64,000 nucleotides of DNA from Lachnospiraceae bacterium (GCA_015057115.1 SVEZ01000001.1:124001-188000), one strand, 5' to 3'; positions 17,523-26,227 are shown, counted from the first letter of the stretch. The notes: generated by a model from the sequence alone, not told the origin. Program-made: numbers and translations.

Positions 17523-17888
17523 TTAGTCCAGCGGGCACACAACCTCCAGCATTTCCTCAATTACCAGATGCACCAGCTCCGCCTGCCGGCTATCGGCCAT
17601 CTTGTAATAAATTTCCTTGCCTTCGCGACGGCTTACGATAAGCCCGCTTTTTTTCAAAAGACGCAGATGGTGGGATACCGCCTGATCCGTCATTTCCATA
17701 GCTGCCGCAATATTTCCCACACATTCTTCGCAGTGGCACAAAAGCCACACAATTCTCAGTCTGGTGGCATCACTAATTAGTTTAAAAGCTTCCGCCACCT
17801 CACTGCATTCCTCCGGGCTTGGCAACTTTGCAAGCACCTTCTCTTCATTTTCCCCATGCTTATGGGGCAGTGAAATTTTATTTTCCAT
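17523..17888 (-). CDS. ArsR/SmtB family metal-responsive repressor
   Basis: A 121-residue winged-helix regulator. The recognition helix region reads MTDQAVSHHLRLLKKSGLI and the wing REGKEIYYKM. Cysteines C51, C53 and C56 (CHCEEC) are in the position of the metal-sensing ELCVCDL motif of CadC/ArsR proteins, and C28 may join the site. It follows the P1B ATPase gene on the same strand after a 42-nt tandem array (17910-18300), so it probably senses Cd/Zn/Pb and controls that pump. The GAGG ribosome binding site lies nine bases before the ATG. Confidence 0.9.
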   Translation of the reverse strand: MENKISLPHKHGENEEKVLAKLPSPEECSEVAEAFKLISDATRLRIVWLLCHCEECVGNIAAAMEMTDQAVSHHLRLLKKSGLIVSRREGKEIYYKMADSRQAELVHLVIEEMLEVVCPLD

Positions 17889-17909
17889 ATTTTTATCCTC
17901 GATTATCTA

Positions 17910-18300
17910 TTTGCCTGGGACACTTTCCATCTTGCAGGCTATCGGCTTCGTTTGCCTGAGACATACTTTTGCCTTGCAGGCTATCGGCTTCATTTGCCCG
18001 AGATATACTTTTGCCTCTCAGGCTATCCTCTTTCTTTGCCCGAAACATGTTTTCACTTTTCAGGCTATTTGTGTCTGTTAGCCTAGCTTCTGCTTCCGCC
18101 ATCCAGGCTAACTGTTTTGTCTGCTTTCCTTGATTTTTCGTTAGCCCACACAGAATTTTCTCTCTGCAGGCTAATCTTTCCGTTTGCCTAAAATGATTTT
18201 TTCATTCCCAGGCTAATGCGACGGATAGCTTGAAATGGCATTTCTCTTCTCAGGCTAACACATCGGCTTTCCAGAGCCAACATTTCTCTCCCCCGGCTAA
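17910..18300 (-). repeat. Tandem array of degenerate 42-nt units
   Basis: The anchor CAGGCT (plus strand) recurs at 17935, 17977, 18019, 18061, 18104, 18167, 18209, 18251 and, in mutated form, 18293. The spacings are 42, 42, 42, 43, 63, 42, 42 and 42, so about nine or ten units with one half-unit insertion. In the minus-strand sense each unit reads TAGCCTG, about 20 variable bases, then a GGCAAA-type box; GCCTG and CAGGC can pair within a unit. Adjacent units differ at many positions and there are no unique spacers, so this is not a CRISPR array. It occupies the whole gap between the ATPase and arsR-type genes. Confidence 0.85.
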
Positions 18301-18325
18301 CGCACCAGTCTGAATACCAGCACGT

Positions 18326-20191
18326 TTACTTCTTATACAGCAACGTTCTTGTGGCATTTAACACCGCCAGCACCATAACGCCCACGTCTGCAAAGATTGC
18401 CCACCACATATTTACAAAACCTACGGCTCCCAGTGCCAGGCATGCAAATTTCACAATCAGAGCAAACCAGATATTCTGCTTTACAATTGCCAGGGTCTTT
18501 CTGGAAATGCCCATGGCAGTGGCAATCTTTGCCGGGTCATCATCCATCAGCACAATATCTGCCGCTTCAATGGCCGCATCAGATCCCAACGCGCCCATGG
18601 CAATTCCGATATCCGCCCTGGATAAAACCGGGGCATCGTTGATTCCGTCTCCCACAAATGCCAGGCACTCGCCCTTGTCCTTCTGGGCCAAAAGTGCCTC
18701 CACAATAGTTACCTTATCCGCCGGTAACAATTCGCTTCGCACCTCATCAACACCCAGCTCTTTTGCCACAGCATCGGCCGCCTTCTTGCTGTCGCCTGTA
18801 AGCATGATAACCTTATTCACACCATTTCTCTTTAGATTCACGATGGCCTCTTTCGCTCCCGGCTTCACCGCATCGGAAATCATTAAAAGTCCCTGATAGG
18901 TTCCATCCTTCACCACATGAATCTGGGTTCCCACTTCGTCGGTAGAAATAATCTCAACTCCCAGCTTCTTCATAAGCTTTTCATTTCCTGCAGCACAAGT
19001 AACGCCGTCAATCTTTGCTGTTACACCGTGACCTCCGATTTCTTCCACCTCAGTCAGTCGCTCCCCGTCAATGTCCTTGCCATAAGCCGCCTTCAAGCTC
19101 TTACTGATGGGGTGGTTGGAAAAGCACTCGCAAAGAGCTGCCGTCTCCAACAACTCCTCTTTGGAAACACCCTCTACCGGGTGATAACTGGTAACTTCAA
19201 ATACTCCCTTGGTTAACGTTCCGGTCTTATCGCAAACCAGATATTTCGTCTTAGATAAAAGCTCCAGATAGTTGGATCCCTTCACCAGAATTCCTTTGGC
19301 ACTGGCTCCGCCGATTCCGCCGAAAAAGCTTAAGGGAATGGAAATTACCAATGCGCAGGGGCAGCTGATAACCAACATGGTTAAGGCTCGAATTACCCAT
19401 TGTCCCCAGAATGGACTATTACCCATTAAAATCCGAACCACCGGCGGCACCACCGCAACCCCCAGGGCCAAGCCACATACTGCCGGAGTATAATACTTTG
19501 CAAAACGAGTAATAAAATTCTCGGAACGGGATTTCTTCATGCTGGAGTTCTCCACTAGTTCCAAAATCTTGGATACGGTGGAATCCCCGAATTCCTTCGT
19601 TGTTTCAATGGTTAAAACTCCGGACATATTTACGCATCCGCTAATAACCGAATCTCCTACTCCAACCTCTCGCGGCAGACTTTCGCCGGTCAAGGCACTG
19701 GTATTTAAAGTGGCGTTTCCTTCCCGAATGATACCGTCAATCGGCACCTTTTCACCGGGCTTAACCAAAATTAAACTTCCGATTTCCACATCATCCGGAT
19801 CTACTTCTTCCACTTCTCCGTCTACCAAAAGATTGGCAGAATCCGGTCGGATATCCATAAGATCCGCTATATTCTTTCTACTCTTACCTACCGCATAGCT
19901 TTGGAACAGCTCACCAATCTGGTAAAAAAGCATAACCGCCGTTCCTTCCCGGTACTCACCCAAGGCAAAAGCACCTACCGTGGCAATTGCCATTAAAAAG
20001 CACTCGTCAAACACCTGCTTATGCCAGATGCCAAGGCCGGCCTTTTTCAAAATATCATAGCCGATAACCAAATATGGCACCAGGAAAACCGCTAGCTGGG
20101 CGTAGCCTTTCACCGGCAGAAAGCTGGCTATGATCACCAAAACGGTGGCTGCAATGATGCGGTACAACATCTTTTTCTGTTTCTTCGTCAT
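18326..20191 (-). CDS. P1B-type heavy-metal translocating ATPase (Cd/Zn/Pb class)
   Basis: A 621-residue P-type ATPase that exports divalent soft metals using ATP. Visible motifs are TGES at 168-171 (actuator), CPC at 277-279 in the metal-binding helix, the phosphorylation site DKTGTLT at 321-327, the hinge GDGIND, and a C-terminal helix with FADVGVMVL whose aspartate matches the Zn/Cd (P1B-2) class. It lacks the usual N-terminal HMA domain; a separate HMA protein is encoded upstream at 20427. The ATG at 20189-20191 is chosen because AAGGAG precedes it; a start seven codons earlier has no ribosome binding site and lies at the edge of hairpin element B. Confidence 0.92.
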   Translation of the reverse strand: MTKKQKKMLYRIIAATVLVIIASFLPVKGYAQLAVFLVPYLVIGYDILKKAGLGIWHKQVFDECFLMAIATVGAFALGEYREGTAVMLFYQIGELFQSYAVGKSRKNIADLMDIRPDSANLLVDGEVEEVDPDDVEIGSLILVKPGEKVPIDGIIREGNATLNTSALTGESLPREVGVGDSVISGCVNMSGVLTIETTKEFGDSTVSKILELVENSSMKKSRSENFITRFAKYYTPAVCGLALGVAVVPPVVRILMGNSPFWGQWVIRALTMLVISCPCALVISIPLSFFGGIGGASAKGILVKGSNYLELLSKTKYLVCDKTGTLTKGVFEVTSYHPVEGVSKEELLETAALCECFSNHPISKSLKAAYGKDIDGERLTEVEEIGGHGVTAKIDGVTCAAGNEKLMKKLGVEIISTDEVGTQIHVVKDGTYQGLLMISDAVKPGAKEAIVNLKRNGVNKVIMLTGDSKKAADAVAKELGVDEVRSELLPADKVTIVEALLAQKDKGECLAFVGDGINDAPVLSRADIGIAMGALGSDAAIEAADIVLMDDDPAKIATAMGISRKTLAIVKQNIWFALIVKFACLALGAVGFVNMWWAIFADVGVMVLAVLNATRTLLYKK

Positions 20192-20210
20192 TTTTTCTCC
20201 TTGCTCTTGC

Positions 20211-20397
20211 ATATATGTGTGAGTGGGCTACGTTTTAGTGGGGACGCTTCCACTTCGCCCTCGGCGTAACGGCACGTAAGTTCACGAATGCGTTGCACGC
20301 TCGTACGCATCGCTTCCTGCGCCCACCGCATTCGTGAGCTAAGTGCCGACGCCTCGCGAGACCCCACTGTCAACGTAGCCCACTCGCACACATATAT
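20211..20397 (-). repeat. Dispersed long-stem hairpin element, copy B
   Basis: Left arm 20211-20243 and right arm 20362-20397 pair over about 31 bp with two small bulges. Inside, on the minus strand, is the family core GTCGGCACTTAG...CTTACGTGCCGTTACG, capped by a GAATGCG/CGCATTC stem, and then a GAAGTGGAAGCGTCC version of the small side hairpin. Relative to copy A the GGTAC/GTACC pair is changed to GGCAC/GTGCC, a compensatory change. The element lies between the HMA gene and the ATPase gene of one operon. Confidence 0.85.
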
Positions 20398-20426
20398 CAA
20401 TTCCAACTATAAAAAGTAACTACAAA

Positions 20427-20645
20427 TTATAAAAAGATTTCGCAGTCAGATTCTACTTTCTTGCAGGCTTTTAAAATGTCCTGCATAACAACGTCCTTGT
20501 CGGCTCCTTCTTCGAATTCCACCTTCATCTTCTGGGTCATGAAGGATACGGTTGCTTCTGCAACACCTGCTACCTTCTTGGCTGCTTCTTCCATCTTTGC
20601 TGCACAGTTTGCGCAATCCACTTCAATCTGATATGTTTTCTTCAT
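20427..20645 (-). CDS. HMA-domain metal-binding protein (metallochaperone type)
   Basis: A 72-residue protein consisting of a single heavy-metal-associated domain, with the metal ligands C11 and C14 in DCANCAAKM. It corresponds to the N-terminal domain that P1B ATPases commonly carry, and the ATPase encoded 235 bp downstream lacks that domain, so it probably acts as the detached metal-delivery domain of that pump. GGAGG precedes the ATG. Metal specificity (Cd/Zn rather than Cu) is inferred from the neighbouring ATPase and the DCANC motif. Confidence 0.88.
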   Translation of the reverse strand: MKKTYQIEVDCANCAAKMEEAAKKVAGVAEATVSFMTQKMKVEFEEGADKDVVMQDILKACKKVESDCEIFL

Positions 20646-20811
20646 AATAATGGTCCTCCTACATTATATTTTCCTTACCGGTGTTTTTCCGGTAACCTTT
20701 GTTTCTAATAACATTAAAACATTTGCTTGAATGTTTGTCAATATGTTTTTTCAAATTTCTCCCTCTTCACACATTTTTTACATAAGTTTTCGCAACTTTT
20801 CGTTTCGCTAC

Positions 20812-20841
20812 TTGAAGGAACCTTGGATTGTGGTATATAAT
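20812..20841 (+). promoter_or_regulatory. Sigma-A promoter of the butyrate kinase gene
   Basis: TTGAAG at 20812-20817 and TATAAT at 20836-20841 with an 18-base spacer. The start codon follows 76 bp later, giving a leader of about 70 nt in which GTTAACGCGATGAATG shows no obvious regulatory fold. Confidence 0.6.
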
Positions 20842-20917
20842 GAAGTGGGATTATGTGTCATCGTTAACGCGATGAATGCATTTTTGCGGGTAAAAAAGTG
20901 AAGGAGAAGAGAAAAAG

Positions 20918-21976
20918 ATGAAAATTTTAGTGATCAACCCAGGCGCAACATCAACCAAGATTGCAGTTTACGAAGACGAAACACAGATTTTTAAGACCGG
21001 TATTGACCATGACGTGAAAGACCTGGCTCCTTTTGAGCATGTGGTAGATCAGTTTGAATACCGCAAAGAACTTATTTTGAAGACATTGACGGATAATGGT
21101 TATCAGCTTTCCGATTTTCAGGCTATCTGCGGACGCGGCGGTTTGTTGAAGCACATCCCCAGCGGAACCTATCAGGTAAATGATGCCATGATTCGCGATA
21201 TAGAAAATCCGCCTTACGGCGAACATGCAAGTAACCTCGGCGCGCTGTTAAGTAAGCGCCTTGCCGACACCGTGAATATTCCCGCTTTTATCGTGGATCC
21301 GGTGTGCGTAGATGAAATGACGGAAATTGCCAGAGTTACCGGTTTTAAGGGAATGCAGCGCGAAAGCTTTTTCCATGCATTAAATCACAAGGGCATGGCA
21401 AGACGGGCTGCCAAACAACTTGGTAAGGCTTACGAAGAACTGAACCTGATTGTTGTACATATGGGCGGCGGTGTTTCCGTTGCTGCTCACGAGCACGGCC
21501 GGGTTGTAGACGTATATAATGTAAAAGACGAAGGAAGCTTTTCCCTTGACCGGGGCGGTTCCCTTCCTACCAACGCGTTAATTAATCTTTGCTTTTCCGG
21601 CATTACCAAGAAGGAGGTAAAACAGCTTTTCGGCTCCAAAGCCGGTGTGTATTCCTATCTTGGAACCAAGGACTTTATGGAAGTAGAGGATCGGGCATTA
21701 AACAAACACGAACCGGAGGCAAAACTGATTTTTGACGCCCTTGCTTATCAGCATGCCAAGGATATCGGTGCCATGGCTGCAGTTTTGCACATGGATGTAG
21801 ATGCCATCGTTTTAACCGGCGGAATGGCACACAGCGAAGCGTTTGACGATGCCATCGCTTCCTATGTGGAAAAAATTGCTCCGATTGTCATTTTACCGGG
21901 AGAAGCGGAAATGGATTCCTTAGCTCTTGGCGCACTTCGTGTTTTACGTGGAGAAAAAGCAAGTATTTACGAATAA
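20918..21976 (+). CDS. buk: Butyrate kinase
   Basis: A 352-residue acetate/butyrate kinase family protein of typical butyrate kinase length. It opens with MKILVINPGATSTKIAVYED, the nucleotide-binding strand of the ASKHA fold, and contains VVHMGGGVSVAAHEHGRVVD and VLTGGMAHS, all standard for Buk. It converts butyryl-phosphate and ADP to butyrate and ATP, the energy-yielding last step of one route of butyrate formation. No phosphotransbutyrylase gene is adjacent, so ptb must be elsewhere or the enzyme may act on a branched or other acyl-phosphate. AAGGAGAAG precedes the ATG. The small alarmone synthetase gene follows after 28 bp. Confidence 0.94.
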   Translation: MKILVINPGATSTKIAVYEDETQIFKTGIDHDVKDLAPFEHVVDQFEYRKELILKTLTDNGYQLSDFQAICGRGGLLKHIPSGTYQVNDAMIRDIENPPYGEHASNLGALLSKRLADTVNIPAFIVDPVCVDEMTEIARVTGFKGMQRESFFHALNHKGMARRAAKQLGKAYEELNLIVVHMGGGVSVAAHEHGRVVDVYNVKDEGSFSLDRGGSLPTNALINLCFSGITKKEVKQLFGSKAGVYSYLGTKDFMEVEDRALNKHEPEAKLIFDALAYQHAKDIGAMAAVLHMDVDAIVLTGGMAHSEAFDDAIASYVEKIAPIVILPGEAEMDSLALGALRVLRGEKASIYE

Positions 21977-22004
21977 TTCCTAATGGTTTTTAAGAGGAGT
22001 AAGT

Positions 22005-22682
22005 ATGCCAATAAATTATAATTTTACCGATTTGGTAAATACCATTGAACCCGGTCACCTGATGGCGACCTCCAATTCCTTCCAGGACATGATGATGCGT
22101 TATCAATGCGCTATCATGGAGGTGGAGACGAAAATTAAGGTTTTGAACGAGGAGTTTTCCCTTCGTATGAGACGTAACCCAATCGAGTCCATCAAAACCC
22201 GAATGAAGTCTCCTGCCAGTATCTACGAGAAAATGGAGCGTCGGGGTTATCCCCTCACCATCGAAAGCATGGAACGCAATCTCAACGATATTGCCGGTGT
22301 CCGTGTCATCTGTTCTTTTCCGGAGGATATTTACAATGTGGCACGGCTTATTACCGAACAGGATGATATCATTGTTTTGCAAATTAAGGATTACATTGCG
22401 AATCCCAAGCCCAACGGCTACCGTTCCCTGCATTTGATTGTTGCCATCCCTATCTTCCTTGCCAATGAAAAGAAGAACATGAAGGTAGAGATTCAGTTCC
22501 GAACCATCGCCATGGATTTCTGGGCCAGCCTGGAGCACAAGGTGAAGTATAAGAAAGATGTGGAGAATCCGGAACAGGTGGCAAAAGAATTAAAAGAATG
22601 TGCGGATATTATTGCATCGGTGGATCGGCGGATGCAGGAGATAGAGCATACGACTTCGCTGGTGGTGAAACCCAAAAAGTAA
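22005..22682 (+). CDS. Small alarmone synthetase, RelQ type GTP pyrophosphokinase
   Basis: A 225-residue protein with only the synthetase domain of the RelA/SpoT superfamily. Key stretches are KTRMKSPASIYEKMERRGYP, DIAGVRVIC, KPNGYRSLHLIV and EIQFRTIAMDFWASLEHKVKYK, all substrate-binding motifs of (p)ppGpp synthetases. It lacks hydrolase, TGS and ACT domains and so corresponds to RelQ/RelP-type enzymes that form tetramers in the cytoplasm. It is probably co-transcribed with butyrate kinase. AAGAGGAG precedes the ATG. Confidence 0.93.
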   Translation: MPINYNFTDLVNTIEPGHLMATSNSFQDMMMRYQCAIMEVETKIKVLNEEFSLRMRRNPIESIKTRMKSPASIYEKMERRGYPLTIESMERNLNDIAGVRVICSFPEDIYNVARLITEQDDIIVLQIKDYIANPKPNGYRSLHLIVAIPIFLANEKKNMKVEIQFRTIAMDFWASLEHKVKYKKDVENPEQVAKELKECADIIASVDRRMQEIEHTTSLVVKPKK

Positions 22683-22691
22683 CATAATACG

Positions 22692-22867
22692 GAGCCAGCC
22701 ATAGTATACAATGCAAGAGCGCTCTCGCTCAGCCAAGAACGTAACAGTACATAAGAGCATTAAAAATCGAATCAATTCTGAAAGCATCGCTTTCTGATTG
22801 ATTCGATTTTTTTGCTCTAAGTACTGACGTTCTTGAAAGTCTTGCATTCGCATACTATGGCTGGCTC
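22692..22867 (-). repeat. Dispersed long-stem hairpin element, copy C
   Basis: Outer arms 22692-22717 and 22841-22867 pair over GAGCCAGCCATAGTAT and ATGCAAG with a short internal loop. On the minus strand the core is GTCAGTACTTAG...CTTATGTACTGTTACG, where CGGTAC/GTACCG of copy A has become CAGTAC/GTACTG, again a compensated change. The apical hairpin is long (GAATCAAT/ATTGATTC around GAAAGC..GCTTTC). A GAGCGAGAGCGCTC side hairpin lies within the left arm side. It begins ten bases after the alarmone synthetase stop. Confidence 0.85.
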
Positions 22868-23161
22868 ATTTTACGTTATTTCCGGTTCTAGGAAGAATAG
22901 GATCTGCCTTAATCCCAATTTATATCTTCATCAGACAACAAATCAATTAACCCCTTTAACATCTCCTATATCCCTTTATATACTTGTCCTCTTGGCATTA
23001 TACTATTAATATTGCCATTATAATTCAATCACTTTTTTCGTGCAATATGTCAGATTCATGGCTGATCTAGAATCAATCGAAATTGCGTACATTAGGGTAC
23101 GTCAATAAAGCCTTCAACTGCTTGTCTACTTTTAATCCGACTTTGCTCATCTGTCAAGGAC
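22868..23161. other. Intergenic stretch without recognised features
   Basis: Between hairpin elements C and D lie about 290 bp of AT-rich sequence in which I see no gene with a ribosome binding site, no tRNA and no strong dyad. Confidence 0.6.
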
Positions 23162-23290
23162 GAAGACGTCGGTACTTAGAATGTAAAAAACGGATTCATC
23201 CGAAAGCTTGCTTTCAAGATGAATCCGTTTTTATGCTCTTATGTACCGTTACGTCTTCTCAGAGCGAAAGCGCTCCTGCATTGCAACCCC
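23162..23290 (+). repeat. Dispersed hairpin element, copy D (outer stem degenerate)
   Basis: The core GAAGACG-T-CGGTAC-TTAG...CTTAT-GTACCG-TTA-CGTCTTC (23163-23259) is intact, with a long apical stem CGGATTCATC/GATGAATCCG. The side hairpin GAGCGAAAGCGCTC follows at 23262-23275. I cannot find a left arm complementary to the sequence after the side hairpin, so the outer stem has decayed or was lost in this copy. It lies about 300 bp from copy C in the opposite orientation. Confidence 0.75.
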
Positions 23291-23310
23291 GGAGGACGCA
23301 AGATACGTTA

Positions 23311-24714
23311 TCACAGAACCTTCCGCAGTATCTTCCACTTCTTATCTGTCAGTGGTGCATACCGAATGGGCACATCCAGTCGGGTGGTATTTTCCACCAC
23401 CGACTTTTTATGACTGAAGGTATCAAAGCTGTGCTTGCCGTGATAGCCTCCCATTCCGCTGTTTCCTACGCCACCGAAGGGCATGTGATGGTTACTGATG
23501 TGGAGAATGGTGTCGTTGACGCAACCGCCGCCGAAGGGGATTCGACGAATCAGGCGGCGTGCCAGCTCCTTATTCTCCGTAAAAATATAGGTTGCCAAAG
23601 GATGAGGACGATCATTGATTTTTTCCACCACATCCTCTAAATTCCGGTAAGAGATGATGGGGATAATGGGGCCGAAGATTTCTTCTTCCATAATCTCATC
23701 ATTCCACTGTACATCCGTAAAAATCGCCGGTGCGATACGACGTTCCGTAGGATTGCCTTCTCCGCCGATCACCTGTTTTTCCAGATTCCCCGCTTTGCAG
23801 GCAGATGATGCCGCGCTGCAGGCGTTAGTAATCAGCTTCATCAACCGCTCGTAGTGATGCATACTGATAATCCGCGGGTAGTTGGGGTTGTTGGCAGCAT
23901 CCGGGTATCGCTTTTCGATTTCTTTTAAAATCAAGTGTAAAAGCCTCTCTTTTACCCGCTCGTCCACAAGGATATAATCTACGGTGATGCAGGTCTGTCC
24001 CGCATTTAAAAGCTTGCCCCAGACAATTCGTTTTGCCGCTAATCGAAGGTTTGCGGAGGCAGTAACGATACAGGGACTTTTTCCTCCAAGCTCCAGGGAT
24101 ACGGGAATTAAATCCTCGGCTGCCCGCTTCATAATGGTTTTGCCCACCCGAGGGCTTCCGGTGAAAAAGATATACTGGTAGTTCTGATTTAACACCGTGT
24201 CGTAGTCTAAGTTGGCGTCAACACAATATGCCTCCTGCTCATCAAATGCTTCTTCCATAATATCCGCAATAACCTTGGCACAATGAGGACTGCTTTTGGA
24301 GCATTTTAAAACCACACAGTTTCCTGCGGCAATGGCTCCCACCACCGGCGACAAGGCCAGCAGAAAAGGATAATTCCAGGGTGCCAAAACCAGAACCACG
24401 CCGTAAGGTTCACTGTAAATCACACTTTTTGCCGGCCAGGTTCCTAAGGTTCCCGCCACCCGTTTGGGGGCTGCCCATTTTGACAGGTGGCGAAGAACGT
24501 GGGCGATCTCGCTTAAGATCATGGAAATTTCCGCCATATAGGTCTCTGCTTTACCTTTTCCCAAATCCGTATAAAAGGCTTCATACAGCTCTTCTTCGTG
24601 GTTCAAAATACTTTTTTTCAATCCCAACAACAGTTCCTTCCGACGAGAAAAGGATAAGGTCTTCCCTGTACGGAAATAGGCCTGCTGCTTTTTAACGATT
24701 TTTTCTAATTCCAT
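23311..24714 (-). CDS. Aldehyde dehydrogenase, class 3-like
   Basis: A 467-residue NAD(P)-dependent aldehyde dehydrogenase, short like the class 3 group that lacks the N-terminal extension. The catalytic C242 lies in NAGQTCITVDY, E208 in SLELGGKSP, and WNYPF near 113-117 is a group landmark. It oxidises an aldehyde to the acid. It is the last gene of the TetR-controlled operon; its start directly follows the stop of the class III aminotransferase gene, so the aldehyde may come from that enzyme or from the class II aldolase encoded further upstream. Confidence 0.9.
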   Translation of the reverse strand: MELEKIVKKQQAYFRTGKTLSFSRRKELLLGLKKSILNHEEELYEAFYTDLGKGKAETYMAEISMILSEIAHVLRHLSKWAAPKRVAGTLGTWPAKSVIYSEPYGVVLVLAPWNYPFLLALSPVVGAIAAGNCVVLKCSKSSPHCAKVIADIMEEAFDEQEAYCVDANLDYDTVLNQNYQYIFFTGSPRVGKTIMKRAAEDLIPVSLELGGKSPCIVTASANLRLAAKRIVWGKLLNAGQTCITVDYILVDERVKERLLHLILKEIEKRYPDAANNPNYPRIISMHHYERLMKLITNACSAASSACKAGNLEKQVIGGEGNPTERRIAPAIFTDVQWNDEIMEEEIFGPIIPIISYRNLEDVVEKINDRPHPLATYIFTENKELARRLIRRIPFGGGCVNDTILHISNHHMPFGGVGNSGMGGYHGKHSFDTFSHKKSVVENTTRLDVPIRYAPLTDKKWKILRKVL

Positions 24715-26208
24715 TTATACCAGTCCTTTGTTGGTCTTTTTCACATGTTTAAATACGTTTTCAAATCGATTCAATGCTTCGTCAATGATTTCCGGCGTGT
24801 CTGCCATGGAAGTGTAAAGACGACTTCCGGCAAGGGTTACGATACCGTTTGCCATGTAAGCGGCACCCATTTTTTCCATGGAATCCTTGCGGACATACAT
24901 CATATCCTTGTGCTTTAATAAGCCTGCGGCTGATTTGATAAAGGACATGGAGGAAAAATCAAAGCTCATGGCACCGGTACACTCCAAGTGCACGATGGAG
25001 CCCTGGTTATAAGCTACAAACGGTAAACCGTAGCGATCAATTAACTCTTTCAAGCCGTCACAGAGGCGGTCACCCATTTTTCCTGCAATCTCGCAGGCAT
25101 TGGTGCGCTCGATTTCCTGAATTGCAGTGTAACCGGCAATACAGCTAAGCGGGTTGGCAGATAAGGTTCCTCCCACGTATGCGCGATGCTTTCCGGTGGC
25201 AAGCCCTGCTGCCATAAGGGATGCGTACTCTTTCTTTCCACCTACACCGCCGGCTGCCGGATATCCGCCGGCAACGATTTTTCCGAAAACCGTCAAATCC
25301 GGCACTACATCGAAGTAACCCTGGGCTCCGGATAATGCCACACGGAAGCCGGTTACTACTTCGTCAAAAATAAGCAATGCGCCGTACTTATCGCAAAGCT
25401 GGCGAACACCCTTGTTGTAGTTCTTTGCAACCGGTCTGGTTCCGCTTTCCGGTCCCACCGGCTCTACCAAAACTGCTGCCGTTCCGCCGGTTAAGCGATT
25501 TTTCTTCAACATTTTCTCCAGCATATATAAGTCGTTTGGACGAACCTCGTCGGTTTTTACAAAACTGCCCCAAGGAATTCCGTGAGATTCCAAAAGCGCG
25601 CGGCTTCCCGGAATCTTCAGACCGTAAACCATCTGGTCGGACCAGCCGTGATAAGCGCCGCCCACCTTGATGATATGCTTTTTGCCGGTGGCAATACGGG
25701 CAATACGCAACGCTGCCATAACGGATTCCGTTCCGGATCCTAACATACGGAACATTTCCACATTCGGCATGTGCTTGTTAATCTCTTTGGCGATGAGCAT
25801 CTCGGATTCATGCAAAAGTCCCGTTACCGGACCGCAGTCGTTTAACAGTTCAAAAACCTTGTCTCTTACAGGTTTGTAGTTGCTTCCCAAGATGGTCGGA
25901 CCACCTGCCTGCAAAAAGTCGATGTATTTATTGCCGTCCTTGTCGTACAAGTAGGCACCTTCTGCCCTTGCCATACACATAGGGAAAGGCTTGTTGAATG
26001 CTAAGTTGTGCTGTACGCCACCCGGAATGTACTTCTGGGATTCTTCAAATACAGCGTAGCTTTTTTTACATTTCTCATTATAATAAGGCATGATTTCCTT
26101 CTCATAGTACTCGTCGGTTACCTCCCAGATGGGCTGAGATGTAAGTGCCTTTAATTTTCTATTGATTTCGCGCGGGTCGTCCCAGCGGCTGATTCCACAA
26201 TTTTCCAT
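24715..26208 (-). CDS. Class III PLP-dependent aminotransferase, glutamate-1-semialdehyde aminomutase-like
   Basis: A 497-residue fold-type I enzyme. The PLP-binding lysine is K310 in FGKIVAGGYP and the cofactor-contacting FDEVVTGFR is at 281-289; GSGTESVMAALRIAR near 158-171 resembles HemL. It is about 70 residues longer than true HemL and sits in a sugar-type catabolic operon rather than with haem genes, so it is more likely an amino-group transferase or mutase on a small carbonyl substrate. The ATG at 26206-26208 is chosen because GGAGGTACAAA precedes it; an upstream start would run into the GtrA gene. Confidence 0.87.
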   Translation of the reverse strand: MENCGISRWDDPREINRKLKALTSQPIWEVTDEYYEKEIMPYYNEKCKKSYAVFEESQKYIPGGVQHNLAFNKPFPMCMARAEGAYLYDKDGNKYIDFLQAGGPTILGSNYKPVRDKVFELLNDCGPVTGLLHESEMLIAKEINKHMPNVEMFRMLGSGTESVMAALRIARIATGKKHIIKVGGAYHGWSDQMVYGLKIPGSRALLESHGIPWGSFVKTDEVRPNDLYMLEKMLKKNRLTGGTAAVLVEPVGPESGTRPVAKNYNKGVRQLCDKYGALLIFDEVVTGFRVALSGAQGYFDVVPDLTVFGKIVAGGYPAAGGVGGKKEYASLMAAGLATGKHRAYVGGTLSANPLSCIAGYTAIQEIERTNACEIAGKMGDRLCDGLKELIDRYGLPFVAYNQGSIVHLECTGAMSFDFSSMSFIKSAAGLLKHKDMMYVRKDSMEKMGAAYMANGIVTLAGSRLYTSMADTPEIIDEALNRFENVFKHVKKTNKGLV

Positions 26209-26227
26209 TTTGTACCTCCTACATAAG

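Noticed and set aside
17893-18102. Open frame of 69 codons reading as a 14-residue repeat within the 42-nt array
   Set aside because: There is no ribosome binding site before its ATG, the frame is broken in the adjacent units by the 43- and 63-base spacings, and an open frame is expected from a 42-base repeat that lacks stops.
17910-18300. CRISPR array
   Set aside because: Repeats of constant spacing are present, but repeat and spacer cannot be separated, the units are related over their whole length, and no cas gene is near.
20911-21976. ptb-buk operon
   Set aside because: No phosphotransbutyrylase gene precedes buk; the upstream neighbour is the divergent HMA gene.
23083-23640. Plus-strand open frame of 185 codons
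   Set aside because: It crosses hairpin element D and then runs antisense to the aldehyde dehydrogenase gene.
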